19,521 nucleotides of DNA from Candidatus Nomurabacteria bacterium (GTDB lineage: Bacteria > Patescibacteriota > Minisyncoccia > Phycocordibacterales > UBA2100), in the NCBI GenBank assembly GCA_943359705.1, contig CALRIB010000009.1, forward strand, positions 1 to 19,521, in the 5' to 3' direction. Positions within the stretch are counted from its first letter, which is position 1. Every line of letters begins with the position of its first letter. A program made the position numbers and the translations under genes. The notes under the pieces are model-generated. The model was not told the DNA's origin, did no database searches, and saw only the letters and a program-made list of their open reading frames with translations. Positions 7,948 to 13,671 of the stretch are shown in pieces.

Positions 7948-9165
7948 CTAGGTGTGATACGCGGAGTTGAAAACTACGTATTCGGTCGAGAGGTCACACG
8001 TGTATGCAGTTGCGGACTCCTTGCCCATCCCGAGGTCGACGGTCACAACGATATCCTTTTGGGCGAACAGATCATCGAGCTTCTTTTGGTCAATTTCTAC
8101 CGGACCGCCGTTCTTGACGATGAGTTCGCCCTGCATCGAGATACACAATTTCTCGGGGTCGACGGCTGCCCCCGAGTAACCGGCAGCGGCAGCGATGCGG
8201 CCCCAATTCGGGTCGGAGCCGAACATCGCGCACTTCACCAGATTTGAGCTCGCGACCGACTTGGCCGCTTTGCGTGCATCCTCCACGCTTTTCGCGTTCT
8301 GTACCGTTATCTCCACAAATTTCGTCGCACCCTCGGCGTCGCGTATCATCATCTTCGCGAGTTCGAGGAAAAGCGCCTCGAGTGCGACCGCAAACACTTC
8401 GAATTCCTTAGAGTTGTTTTCTATCGTGGCGTTCTTCGCGAGACCATTCGCGAATACGAGTGCCATGTCATTGGTGGACATATCACCGTCAACGGTAATC
8501 ATGTTGAAAGTCTGCTGCGTTGCGCGGTTAAGTGCAGCGCGAAGCGCATCGGGTGCAATATCAGCGTCCGTCGAGGCAAAGCAGAGCATGGTCGCGTGCG
8601 GAAGTGCCATCGCAGGATGGATCATGCCGCCACCCTTTGCGATCGCACCAATAGTGATTTTTTTCCCGTCGATGACACACTCTACAGCCGCCTCTTTGGC
8701 AACGGTATCAGTGGTCAAAATACCCTTCGCAGCGTCAGCGCCGCCCTCTTTGCCCAAGTTCTTGGCGAGATCCGCAATCGCCGGAAGTATCTTTTCCATC
8801 GGTAATGCTTTTCCGATAACACCGGTGGAGGCAACGTAGACTGATTCTTCTGAAATCCCAAGCGCCTTCGCGGTCTCCTGTGTCATCGCGAGTGAATCCT
8901 TGTGACCTTGCGCGCCCGTCATGCAGTTCGCATTGCCGGAGTTGACGATTACCGCCTGTCCGCTTCCGCTCCCTATGCGCTCAGCATTGATAACCACACA
9001 AGACGCTTTGACCTGATTGCTTGTGAATACTCCGGCCGCCACGCACGGCACTTCCGAGTAGATGAGGGCGATATCTTTCTTTCCGGACTTCTTAATGCCA
9101 CACGTGGCACCGCTTGCGGTAAAGCCTTGTGGGGAAGTTACATTGCCTTGAATGACTTTGTTCAT
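7948..9165 (-). CDS. argJ: Bifunctional ornithine acetyltransferase / N-acetylglutamate synthase
   Basis: Moves the acetyl group from N-acetylornithine to glutamate and so closes the cyclic arginine route; some members also use acetyl-CoA. The precursor self-cleaves before a Thr to give alpha and beta chains. 405 residues from ATG 9165, which overlaps the argC stop (ATGA); longer in-frame starts to 9192 lie inside argC and are less likely. The cleavage region reads KGGGMIHPAM, then LPHA, then TMLCF, with Thr192 as the nucleophile. Family members normally have ...P-N-M-A-T-M-L, so four extra residues sit just before the scissile bond. The beta chain keeps DGDMSTNDM and the NWGRI motif, and the C-terminus ends in a SAYHT-type tail. 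No argA or argE is seen here. Confidence 0.95.
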   Translation of the reverse strand: MNKVIQGNVTSPQGFTASGATCGIKKSGKKDIALIYSEVPCVAAGVFTSNQVKASCVVINAERIGSGSGQAVIVNSGNANCMTGAQGHKDSLAMTQETAKALGISEESVYVASTGVIGKALPMEKILPAIADLAKNLGKEGGADAAKGILTTDTVAKEAAVECVIDGKKITIGAIAKGGGMIHPAMALPHATMLCFASTDADIAPDALRAALNRATQQTFNMITVDGDMSTNDMALVFANGLAKNATIENNSKEFEVFAVALEALFLELAKMMIRDAEGATKFVEITVQNAKSVEDARKAAKSVASSNLVKCAMFGSDPNWGRIAAAAGYSGAAVDPEKLCISMQGELIVKNGGPVEIDQKKLDDLFAQKDIVVTVDLGMGKESATAYTCDLSTEYVVFNSAYHT

Positions 9166-10193
9166 AAGCCTGTTTGTTCGCCGAAGCCGCACATGATGTT
9201 CATATTCTGAACGGCCTGTCCGGCTGCACCTTTACCGAGATTGTCGATAACGCTCACGATGACCGCGAGATTCTTTTCCTCATTGACCTTCATGCCGATG
9301 TGGCAGAAGTTTGTATGTACGACACTCTTTATTTCGGGCAATTTCCCGTCCGGATACACTTTGACGAACGGCTCGTCCTTGTAGAACTTTTGGTAGTCGG
9401 CAATGAGCGAAGCGGTGTCCGCTTTTTTTGCGAGCTTGACGTAGATGGTGCTCAAGATGCCGCGATTGATAGCAATAAGATGCGGCACAAAGACCACGCT
9501 TATCTTTTTTCCCGTGACTACTGAGAGTTCCTGATCTATTTCGGGCACATGCTGGTGCTCGAAGAGTTTGTACGCTTTGAGCGATTCATTCACTTCCGAA
9601 AAGAGCAGGTCTTTCGAAGCTTTTCTTCCGGCACCGGTGACGCCGCTTTTCGCATCGATTTGGATAGAATCGACATCAAACGTGCCGGCCGTAAGACCCG
9701 GAGCGAGCGCGAGGATCGCGCCCGTGGGGTAGCAGCCGGGATTTGCGATAAGTGTAGCTTTCGCAATTGCTTTGCGATGTAACTCCGGTAACCCATAGAC
9801 AGCTTGTTTGAGGTTCGCGCTGTCTGTATGCGGCACATTATAGAATTTCTCGTACTCAGCCGTGTTTTGGAGGCGGTAGTCCGCACTCACGTCTATCACT
9901 TTTTTTCCGGCCTTCAAAAGCTCGGGCGCATACTGCATGGAGTTGGTGTGGGGGAGCGCGAGAAAAACGACATCTGTTTTTTCAATAGCTTCTTCGAGCG
10001 AAAAGGCATTGCACGCCAAGTCGAGTGTACCGAGAAGATACGGGAAAATATCCTGAATTTTTTCCGCACGGTCTTCCCTGCCGGATACGTAAGTCATTTC
10101 CACACCCTCATGGCGCGAGAGAATTTTGACGAGTTCCTCGCCTGTGTAGCCGGTGACGCCGGCGATACCAACACGAATCTTAGAATTGTTCAT
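9162..10193 (-). CDS. argC: N-acetyl-gamma-glutamyl-phosphate reductase
   Basis: NADPH-dependent reduction of N-acetylglutamyl phosphate to the semialdehyde. Rossmann motif GIAGVTGYTGEE at residues 9-20; the catalytic Cys154 is in ANPGCYPTG; the catalytic His lies in FVPHLIAINRG, the usual PHL..NRG motif. 343 residues, family length. The ATG at 10193 is chosen over an in-frame GTG at 10202, since MNNSKIRVGIAG fits the family start. Its stop overlaps the argJ start. The 5' side is separated from argF by the second mini-ORF. Confidence 0.95.
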   Translation of the reverse strand: MNNSKIRVGIAGVTGYTGEELVKILSRHEGVEMTYVSGREDRAEKIQDIFPYLLGTLDLACNAFSLEEAIEKTDVVFLALPHTNSMQYAPELLKAGKKVIDVSADYRLQNTAEYEKFYNVPHTDSANLKQAVYGLPELHRKAIAKATLIANPGCYPTGAILALAPGLTAGTFDVDSIQIDAKSGVTGAGRKASKDLLFSEVNESLKAYKLFEHQHVPEIDQELSVVTGKKISVVFVPHLIAINRGILSTIYVKLAKKADTASLIADYQKFYKDEPFVKVYPDGKLPEIKSVVHTNFCHIGMKVNEEKNLAVIVSVIDNLGKGAAGQAVQNMNIMCGFGEQTGL

Positions 10194-10203
10194 ACCCCTC
10201 ACA

Positions 10204-10293
10204 CTAAGTTTTAATTTCCGGTAATGGTTGATTTTCTCCGCTGATAGCGGCAGTGAATTTCTTGAACATATACATGTTGAGTGTGTGGGGCAT
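10204..10293 (-). CDS. Mini-ORF between argF and argC (29 aa), possible leader or coupling peptide
   Basis: Starts one base after the argF stop (TAA-T-ATG) and ends 10 bases before the argC ATG. It begins MPHTLNMYMF, close to MPNTLTAYMS of the mini-ORF ahead of argB; about 24 of the first 32 bases from the preceding stop agree. After that the two diverge. The downstream half contains a small hairpin (CCGCT-ATC-AGCGG). No domain is recognisable and translation is unproven. Confidence 0.4.
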   Translation of the reverse strand: MPHTLNMYMFKKFTAAISGENQPLPEIKT

Positions 10294-10294
10294 A

Positions 10295-11209
10295 TTATTT
10301 TGCGAAGATGAGAGAAAGCAGCGCGCGCTGTGCGTGTAAACGGTTCTCTGCTTGGTCGAATACGACCGACTGTTTGCTATCGATGACGGCATCCGTCACC
10401 TCCTCGCCGCGATGCGCGGGAAGGTCATGCATAAAAATGGCGTCTTTCTTGGCGAGCGCCATGAGCTCCGAGGTGACGCCGTAGCCCTTGAAGGCATTTG
10501 CGCGCTGCGCCGAGTCTTTTTCCTGACCCATGCTGGCCCATACATCGGTATAGACAACATCTGCGCCCTTTACAGCGTCTTTCGGGTCAGTAACTTGCAA
10601 GAAACTGCCACCAGACTTTTTTGCCGTAGTTTGGACCGCTTTCGGAAGCTCGTAACCGACGGGCGAAGCAATGACGAAATCTGCCCCGAGCATGCAAGCA
10701 CCTTGCGCAAGCGAAGAGGCCACGTTGTTGCCGTCGCCGATGAACGCGATGCGAACGCCTTTCAGGCCGCCTTTCTTCTCGTGAATGGTCAAAAGGTCAG
10801 CCAGCGCCTGACATGGATGCTCCCCATCCGACAATGCATTGATAACCGGAACGGTCGAGTGTTTCGTGAGTTCGACAATGCTCGAGTGTGTGAAGACGCG
10901 CGCGATGATGCCCTGCACGAAGCGCGAGGTCGTTTGTGCTACGTCAGATATTGATTCGCGTTGTCCCAGACCGATTTCTTGCGGCCCGAAGTAAATCGGA
11001 TGTCCGCCGAGCTGGTCGACGGCTACGTCGAAGCTCGCTTTGGTGCGGAGCGACGGTTTCTCAAAGAGAAGTGCAATCGACTTTCCCGCAAGCACTTGCG
11101 GCATTTTTCCTTTCTTCTGCTTCGCGGCAGTGGAGAGAACGTGCGAAAGTTCCTCCGCGATCAAATCGGAGATAGAAAGAAAGCTACGATTTTTAAGTGA
11201 GACAGTCAT
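10295..11209 (-). CDS. argF: Ornithine carbamoyltransferase with an Asp in place of the HCLP cysteine
   Basis: Forms citrulline from ornithine and carbamoyl phosphate. 304 residues from ATG 11209 (MTVSLKNRS), 10 bases after argG; upstream in-frame codons run into the argG 3' end. The carbamoyl-phosphate loop is FEKPSLRTK (50-57), followed by HPCQALADLLTI (131-142), GDGNNVASS (158-166), the SMG loop DVWASMGQE (222-230) and the C-terminal AENRLHAQRALL. The striking change is FMHDLPAHRGEE (259-270), where the usual HCLP cysteine that meets ornithine is Asp262. All other family marks point to ornithine rather than aspartate carbamoyltransferase (HPLPR). Operon context supports the arginine role; a related transcarbamylase with another amine substrate is possible. 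Confidence 0.9.
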   Translation of the reverse strand: MTVSLKNRSFLSISDLIAEELSHVLSTAAKQKKGKMPQVLAGKSIALLFEKPSLRTKASFDVAVDQLGGHPIYFGPQEIGLGQRESISDVAQTTSRFVQGIIARVFTHSSIVELTKHSTVPVINALSDGEHPCQALADLLTIHEKKGGLKGVRIAFIGDGNNVASSLAQGACMLGADFVIASPVGYELPKAVQTTAKKSGGSFLQVTDPKDAVKGADVVYTDVWASMGQEKDSAQRANAFKGYGVTSELMALAKKDAIFMHDLPAHRGEEVTDAVIDSKQSVVFDQAENRLHAQRALLSLIFAK

Positions 11210-11219
11210 ATGCGCAATG

Positions 11220-12488
11220 TTATTTCTTCTTCTTTTTGTTCTTCTGCGCAAGCTCGTTGGCGATTTTCATCTGCAGCGTGTACACCTCGATGAAGCCGGC
11301 GCTCGCGTTGGTGTTGTACTTGTACCCTTCGGTGTTGTTGAACGACGCGAAGGAGAGTGCGTACGGTGACTCCATCGCTACCACGGTGGCATGCCCCTTA
11401 AAGAGCCTTACCGTCACTTCGCCTTCCACTTTTTCGTTGACCGAATCATTGAACGCATTGATAGCGGTCATTGACGGGTCGAGCCACAGCGCGGTGTAGC
11501 ACAAGTAGCCCCATTTCGTGTCCATCGTCTCCTTGAGCTCATTGAGAGGCCTGGTCGAAACGTATCTTTCGAGAAAGCTGTGCGCCTCGATAATGGTGTG
11601 AAGTCCCGGGTGCTCGTAGATACCCCTGTTCTTGAGACCGATGAGCCTATCCTCAAGCACTTGGAATGTGCCCACACCATGAGCCCCGGCCTGCTTGTTC
11701 AATTTCATTATGAGCTCAGCCAACTCCATTTTCTTGCCGTTCAGCGCGATGGGAAGACCGGCTTTGAATTCGAGTTTGATGAATTCCGGCGTGTCGGGTG
11801 CATCCTTCGGAAGTGTGTATGTGGTGAGGAATCTCTCTTCCGGTGCGATGAGTGAGGGGTCTGTTATTTCTCCGCCTTCCCACGTGATGCCGCCCATATT
11901 GTCGTCGTCGGAGTACGGAAAATCCACGGTGGCCGGCACCGGAATGCCGTGCTTTACCGCGTATTCAATCTCCGCATTGCGGTCCATGTTCCATTCGCGG
12001 ACAGGCGCGATGACTTTCATCTTGGGATTGTGCGCCACTATATAGCCGTCGATGCGCACCTGGTCATTGCCCTTGCCGGTCGAGCCGTGCGCGATGCAAT
12101 CCGCCCCTTCTTTTTCCGCCACTTCAACGGCTTTCTTGGCGAGGATGGCGCGCGCCATCGGGGTCGAGAGATGATACTGCCCCTGGTAGTGCGCGTTGGC
12201 CTTGATGCCCTTGGCAAGATACTCCTCGGCAAACTCATCCTTCACATCGAGCGCAATTGCCTTTGCCGCACCAAATTTCAGCGCCTTCGCCTTGATGGCG
12301 TCGAGGTCGTCATGCTGCTGACCGAGGTTGAGGGTAAGCGTCGTCACTTTGACCTTGTATTCGTCCTGAATCCACTTCAGCATCACCGACGTGTCGAGAC
12401 CGCCCGAGTAGAGCAGCAACACGTGCTTTATTTCTCCTGCCTTGCCTTCGTATGACGCGACCTTCTGATATGTTTGTTTTTTATCCAT
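11220..12488 (-). CDS. argG: Argininosuccinate synthase
   Basis: ATP-dependent joining of citrulline and aspartate. 422 residues. The PP-loop SGGLDTS lies near residue 29; the LNLGQQ loop, QYHLSTPMARAILAK and AHGSTGKGNDQVR follow, and the C-terminal synthetase domain has YSDDDNMGGITWEGGE. The tail ends in a run of lysines. It is the first gene of the arginine operon. A leader with tandem Arg codons and a terminator/antiterminator switch (12538-12658) lies directly upstream, so expression should rise when charged Arg-tRNA is scarce. No clear Shine-Dalgarno precedes the ATG. Confidence 0.96.
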   Translation of the reverse strand: MDKKQTYQKVASYEGKAGEIKHVLLLYSGGLDTSVMLKWIQDEYKVKVTTLTLNLGQQHDDLDAIKAKALKFGAAKAIALDVKDEFAEEYLAKGIKANAHYQGQYHLSTPMARAILAKKAVEVAEKEGADCIAHGSTGKGNDQVRIDGYIVAHNPKMKVIAPVREWNMDRNAEIEYAVKHGIPVPATVDFPYSDDDNMGGITWEGGEITDPSLIAPEERFLTTYTLPKDAPDTPEFIKLEFKAGLPIALNGKKMELAELIMKLNKQAGAHGVGTFQVLEDRLIGLKNRGIYEHPGLHTIIEAHSFLERYVSTRPLNELKETMDTKWGYLCYTALWLDPSMTAINAFNDSVNEKVEGEVTVRLFKGHATVVAMESPYALSFASFNNTEGYKYNTNASAGFIEVYTLQMKIANELAQKNKKKKK

Positions 12489-12527
12489 GGTTCTAGTGCT
12501 TGTGGGTAAGTGGGTACATTCTAATCT

Positions 12528-12561
12528 ATAAATAACAAACCGGCCTCATTTGAGGCCGGTT
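12528..12561 (-). terminator. Attenuator terminator (3:4 hairpin) before argG
   Basis: A 10-bp perfect stem, 12561-12552 with 12547-12538, loop AAAT, followed on the minus strand by a U-rich run (12539-12528). It lies about 40 bases before the argG ATG, downstream of its promoter and leader peptide, so it must be bypassed for argG to be made. Its 5' arm is also part of the antiterminator. Confidence 0.9.
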
Positions 12562-12613
12562 GTCAGTGTTCAAATTAAGTAAGCACTAACAAGCAGCCTC
12601 AAATAGAAGCCGC
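12548..12613 (-). promoter_or_regulatory. Antiterminator / pre-emptor (1:2 and 2:3) of the argG attenuator
   Basis: Region 2:3: bases 12604-12584 pair with 12568-12548 as 11 bp (one G-U), one C-C mismatch and 9 bp (one G-U), loop of 15. This consumes the terminator's 5' arm. Region 1:2: 12613-12606 (GCGGCTTC, directly after the Arg codons) pairs with 12600-12593 (GAGGCTGC), 8 pairs with two G-U, loop of 5. Three mutually exclusive helices in the trp-attenuator order can be read directly from the sequence. Confidence 0.85.
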
Positions 12614-12658
12614 TCGTCGGGAAACGCCAAAAGTCGAAATGTATGAAATCTGAGTCAT
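12599..12658 (-). CDS. Arginine leader peptide of argG (19 aa), probably leaderless
   Basis: Reads MTQISYISTFGVSRRAASI followed by TGA. The tandem Arg codons (CGA CGA, 12619-12614) sit immediately upstream of attenuator region 1, and the stop codon lies inside region 2. A ribosome held at the Arg codons covers region 1 and frees region 2 to form the antiterminator; a ribosome that reaches the stop covers region 2 and lets the terminator form. The ATG is 7 bases after the -10 box, so it coincides with the expected +1 and would be read as a leaderless start. An in-frame ATG at 12667 overlaps the -10 and would lie outside the transcript. Confidence 0.8.
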   Translation of the reverse strand: MTQISYISTFGVSRRAASI

Positions 12659-12665
12659 CGAGTTC

Positions 12666-12693
12666 ATTCTATATTGCGCCATTGGAATGTCAA
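12666..12693 (-). promoter_or_regulatory. Promoter of the arginine operon
   Basis: Minus strand: perfect -35 TTGACA (12693-12688), 16-bp spacer, -10 TAGAAT (12671-12666). The expected start is at 12659-12658, the A of the leader-peptide ATG. This is the strongest promoter-like sequence in the window. Confidence 0.85.
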
Positions 12694-12699
12694 GGGATG

Positions 12700-12801
12700 C
12701 TATTTCGGCTCGATTTTGAGGGGTCTGGTGAACGCCAAAACTGCCGCGATGATACTGGCTACTACTGTGGCGATTCCGAAGATGATGAGTGCGTTTATCA
12801 T
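12700..12801 (-). CDS. 33-aa single-pass membrane micropeptide
   Basis: ATG 12801 to TAG 12702-12700. The product begins MINALIIFGIATVVAS, continues hydrophobic to about residue 24 (AAVLAF), and ends with a charged tail TRPLKIEPK. This is a clean one-helix membrane peptide with a positive C-terminal end. An A/G-rich stretch (AAAAAAGAAAAT) ahead of the ATG may serve ribosome binding. It lies after terminator 12842-12865 and ends 7 bases before the argG promoter's -35, so it is the only gene directly downstream of the first attenuator. I know of no family for it; the hydrophobic pattern is the main evidence that it is translated. Confidence 0.55.
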   Translation of the reverse strand: MINALIIFGIATVVASIIAAVLAFTRPLKIEPK

Positions 12802-12834
12802 ATTTTCTTTTTTGGTTTGATAGTGGAATGAGCG

Positions 12835-12865
12835 AAAACAAAAACAGCCCCTTGCGAGGCCGTTT
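12835..12865 (-). terminator. Attenuator-like terminator before the micropeptide gene
   Basis: Minus strand: a 10-bp stem with two G-U pairs (12865-12856 with 12851-12842), a GCAA tetraloop, then TTTTTGTTTT. The G-U pairs make it stable only when read from the minus strand. It lies 21 bases after the stop of the 23-aa leader and 34 bases before the micropeptide ORF begins. Confidence 0.85.
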
Positions 12866-12913
12866 GGTCATTTCAAAAAAGAGAAATTAACAACCGACCC
12901 CGTGTGTGACGGG
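12856..12913 (-). promoter_or_regulatory. Candidate antiterminator / 1:2 hairpin of the upstream attenuator
   Basis: GGGGTCGGTTG (12901-12891, the last codons of the leader peptide) can pair 10 of 11 with CAAACGGCCTC (12866-12856), the 5' arm of the terminator; an inner ATTTC/GAAAT helix extends it. CCCGT (12913-12909) can pair with ACGGG (12903-12899), which occupies part of the same element. The design matches the argG attenuator, though the helices are weaker. Confidence 0.6.
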
Positions 12914-12958
12914 CATGCAATACATGCACATAAGGTGTCGTGCTTGAATCGGTTTCAT
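12887..12958 (-). CDS. Met/Cys-rich 23-aa leader peptide, probably leaderless
   Basis: ATG 12958 to TAA 12889-12887. The product begins MKPIQARHL and continues MCMYCMPVTHGVGC; 4 Met (including the start) and 3 Cys in 23 residues. The ATG lies 2 bases after the expected transcript start. The last four codons form the upstream arm of the antiterminator, and the Met/Cys codons sit just ahead of the CCCGT element. Possible roles: a ribosome-stalling leader sensing Cys or Met supply, or a small metal/thiol-binding peptide (CxxC with nearby Met and His). No known leader of this sequence comes to mind. Confidence 0.55.
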   Translation of the reverse strand: MKPIQARHLMCMYCMPVTHGVGC

Positions 12959-12966
12959 ATATTTCG

Positions 12967-12994
12967 ATTGTAAACGATATCCGAACTGCGTCAA
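12967..12994 (-). promoter_or_regulatory. Promoter of the Met/Cys leader and micropeptide unit
   Basis: Minus strand: -35 TTGACG (12994-12989), 16-bp spacer, -10 TACAAT (12972-12967), five of six matches at each box. The expected start is near 12960, two bases before the leader ATG. Confidence 0.8.
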
Positions 12995-13016
12995 GCAATT
13001 TTGTGGATATCTCTCT

Positions 13017-13045
13017 CAACTCGCTTTACTAAGTAAAGCGAGTTG
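13017..13045 (-). repeat. Perfect inverted repeat after hisIE (13-bp arms)
   Basis: Bases 13017-13029 and 13033-13045 are exact reverse complements around a 3-base centre (arms CAACTCGCTTTAC). It lies 26 bases after the hisIE stop codon and 22 bases before the -35 of the next promoter. No T-run follows on either strand, so it is not a standard intrinsic terminator. It could be a 3'-end hairpin of the his transcript or an operator. A second, weaker hairpin (13050-13055 with 13065-13070) sits directly behind the stop. Confidence 0.7.
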
Positions 13046-13071
13046 CCCAGCGGTCGACGGCAGAGACCGCG

Positions 13072-13671
13072 TTATTTCATTCGCTTACGAGCTTCTTTGT
13101 CGATATCGGCGATTGTCACCTTTTTTTCGGCGAGGAGAACAAATGTGTGATACATGAGATCAACGGTTTCTTCGATGAGGCGCTGCTTGGTCTCTTTTTT
13201 GGCAGCTTTTACCACTTCCAGCGCCTCCTCCTTCACCTTTGCCGTAATTGCATTCACGCCACCCTTGAAAAGCGAAGCGGTGTATGAGCCTTCCGGCATT
13301 TTGGATTTGCGATCAGCAATCACTCGGGCGAGGTCTGAGAAAATCTCCGAGCCCTTTTCCACTCCAAAGCAAGAATAATCCCCCGTGTGGCAGGTAGGAC
13401 CGGATGGTCGGGCGCTGATGAGCAGCGCGTCGGCATCGCAGTCGATTTTGTAATCGACGAATGCGAGAATGTTGCGGCTGAACTCCCCTTTCATCCACAG
13501 TCGTTTTTTGCTGCGGCTGTAAAACCATACTTGTTTGGTCTTCAGCGTCTTCGTGAGTGCTGCGCGGTTCATATAGCCGAGCATCAATACCGCATTCGTG
13601 TCGGCATCTTGCACAACGGCAGGCACCAAGCCGCCTCCTTTCTTCCAATCTATTTTTGTATTTTTTTTCAT
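13072..13671 (-). CDS. hisIE: Bifunctional phosphoribosyl-AMP cyclohydrolase / phosphoribosyl-ATP pyrophosphatase
   Basis: Steps 2 and 3 of histidine synthesis. 199 residues. The N-terminal cyclohydrolase (about 1-105) has metal and Zn ligands in CDADAL (from Cys78) and in [13 protein letters not shown]. The C-terminal pyrophosphatase (about 109-199) has the all-alpha MazG-type EEALEV and EETVDLMYH acidic helices. In the cyclohydrolase the usual KGETSGN reads KGEFSRN (61-67), two changes in a normally invariant stretch. The ATG overlaps the stop of the hisAF fusion (ATGA). It is the last gene of the his operon. Confidence 0.95.
   Translation of the reverse strand: MKKNTKIDWKKGGGLVPAVVQDADTNAVLMLGYMNRAALTKTLKTKQVWFYSRSKKRLWMKGEFSRNILAFVDYKIDCDADALLISARPSGPTCHTGDYSCFGVEKGSEIFSDLARVIADRKSKMPEGSYTASLFKGGVNAITAKVKEEALEVVKAAKKETKQRLIEETVDLMYHTFVLLAEKKVTIADIDKEARKRMK

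Noticed and set aside
12489..12527. Similarity of the bases before argG (CCCACTTACCCACA) to the mini-ORF element
   Set aside because: Only a short stretch agrees and it needs gaps; likely chance.
12599..12871. A 90-codon minus-strand frame covering the interval before argG
   Set aside because: It runs through a terminator and a promoter; only its last 19 codons, starting at the predicted +1, make sense as the leader peptide.
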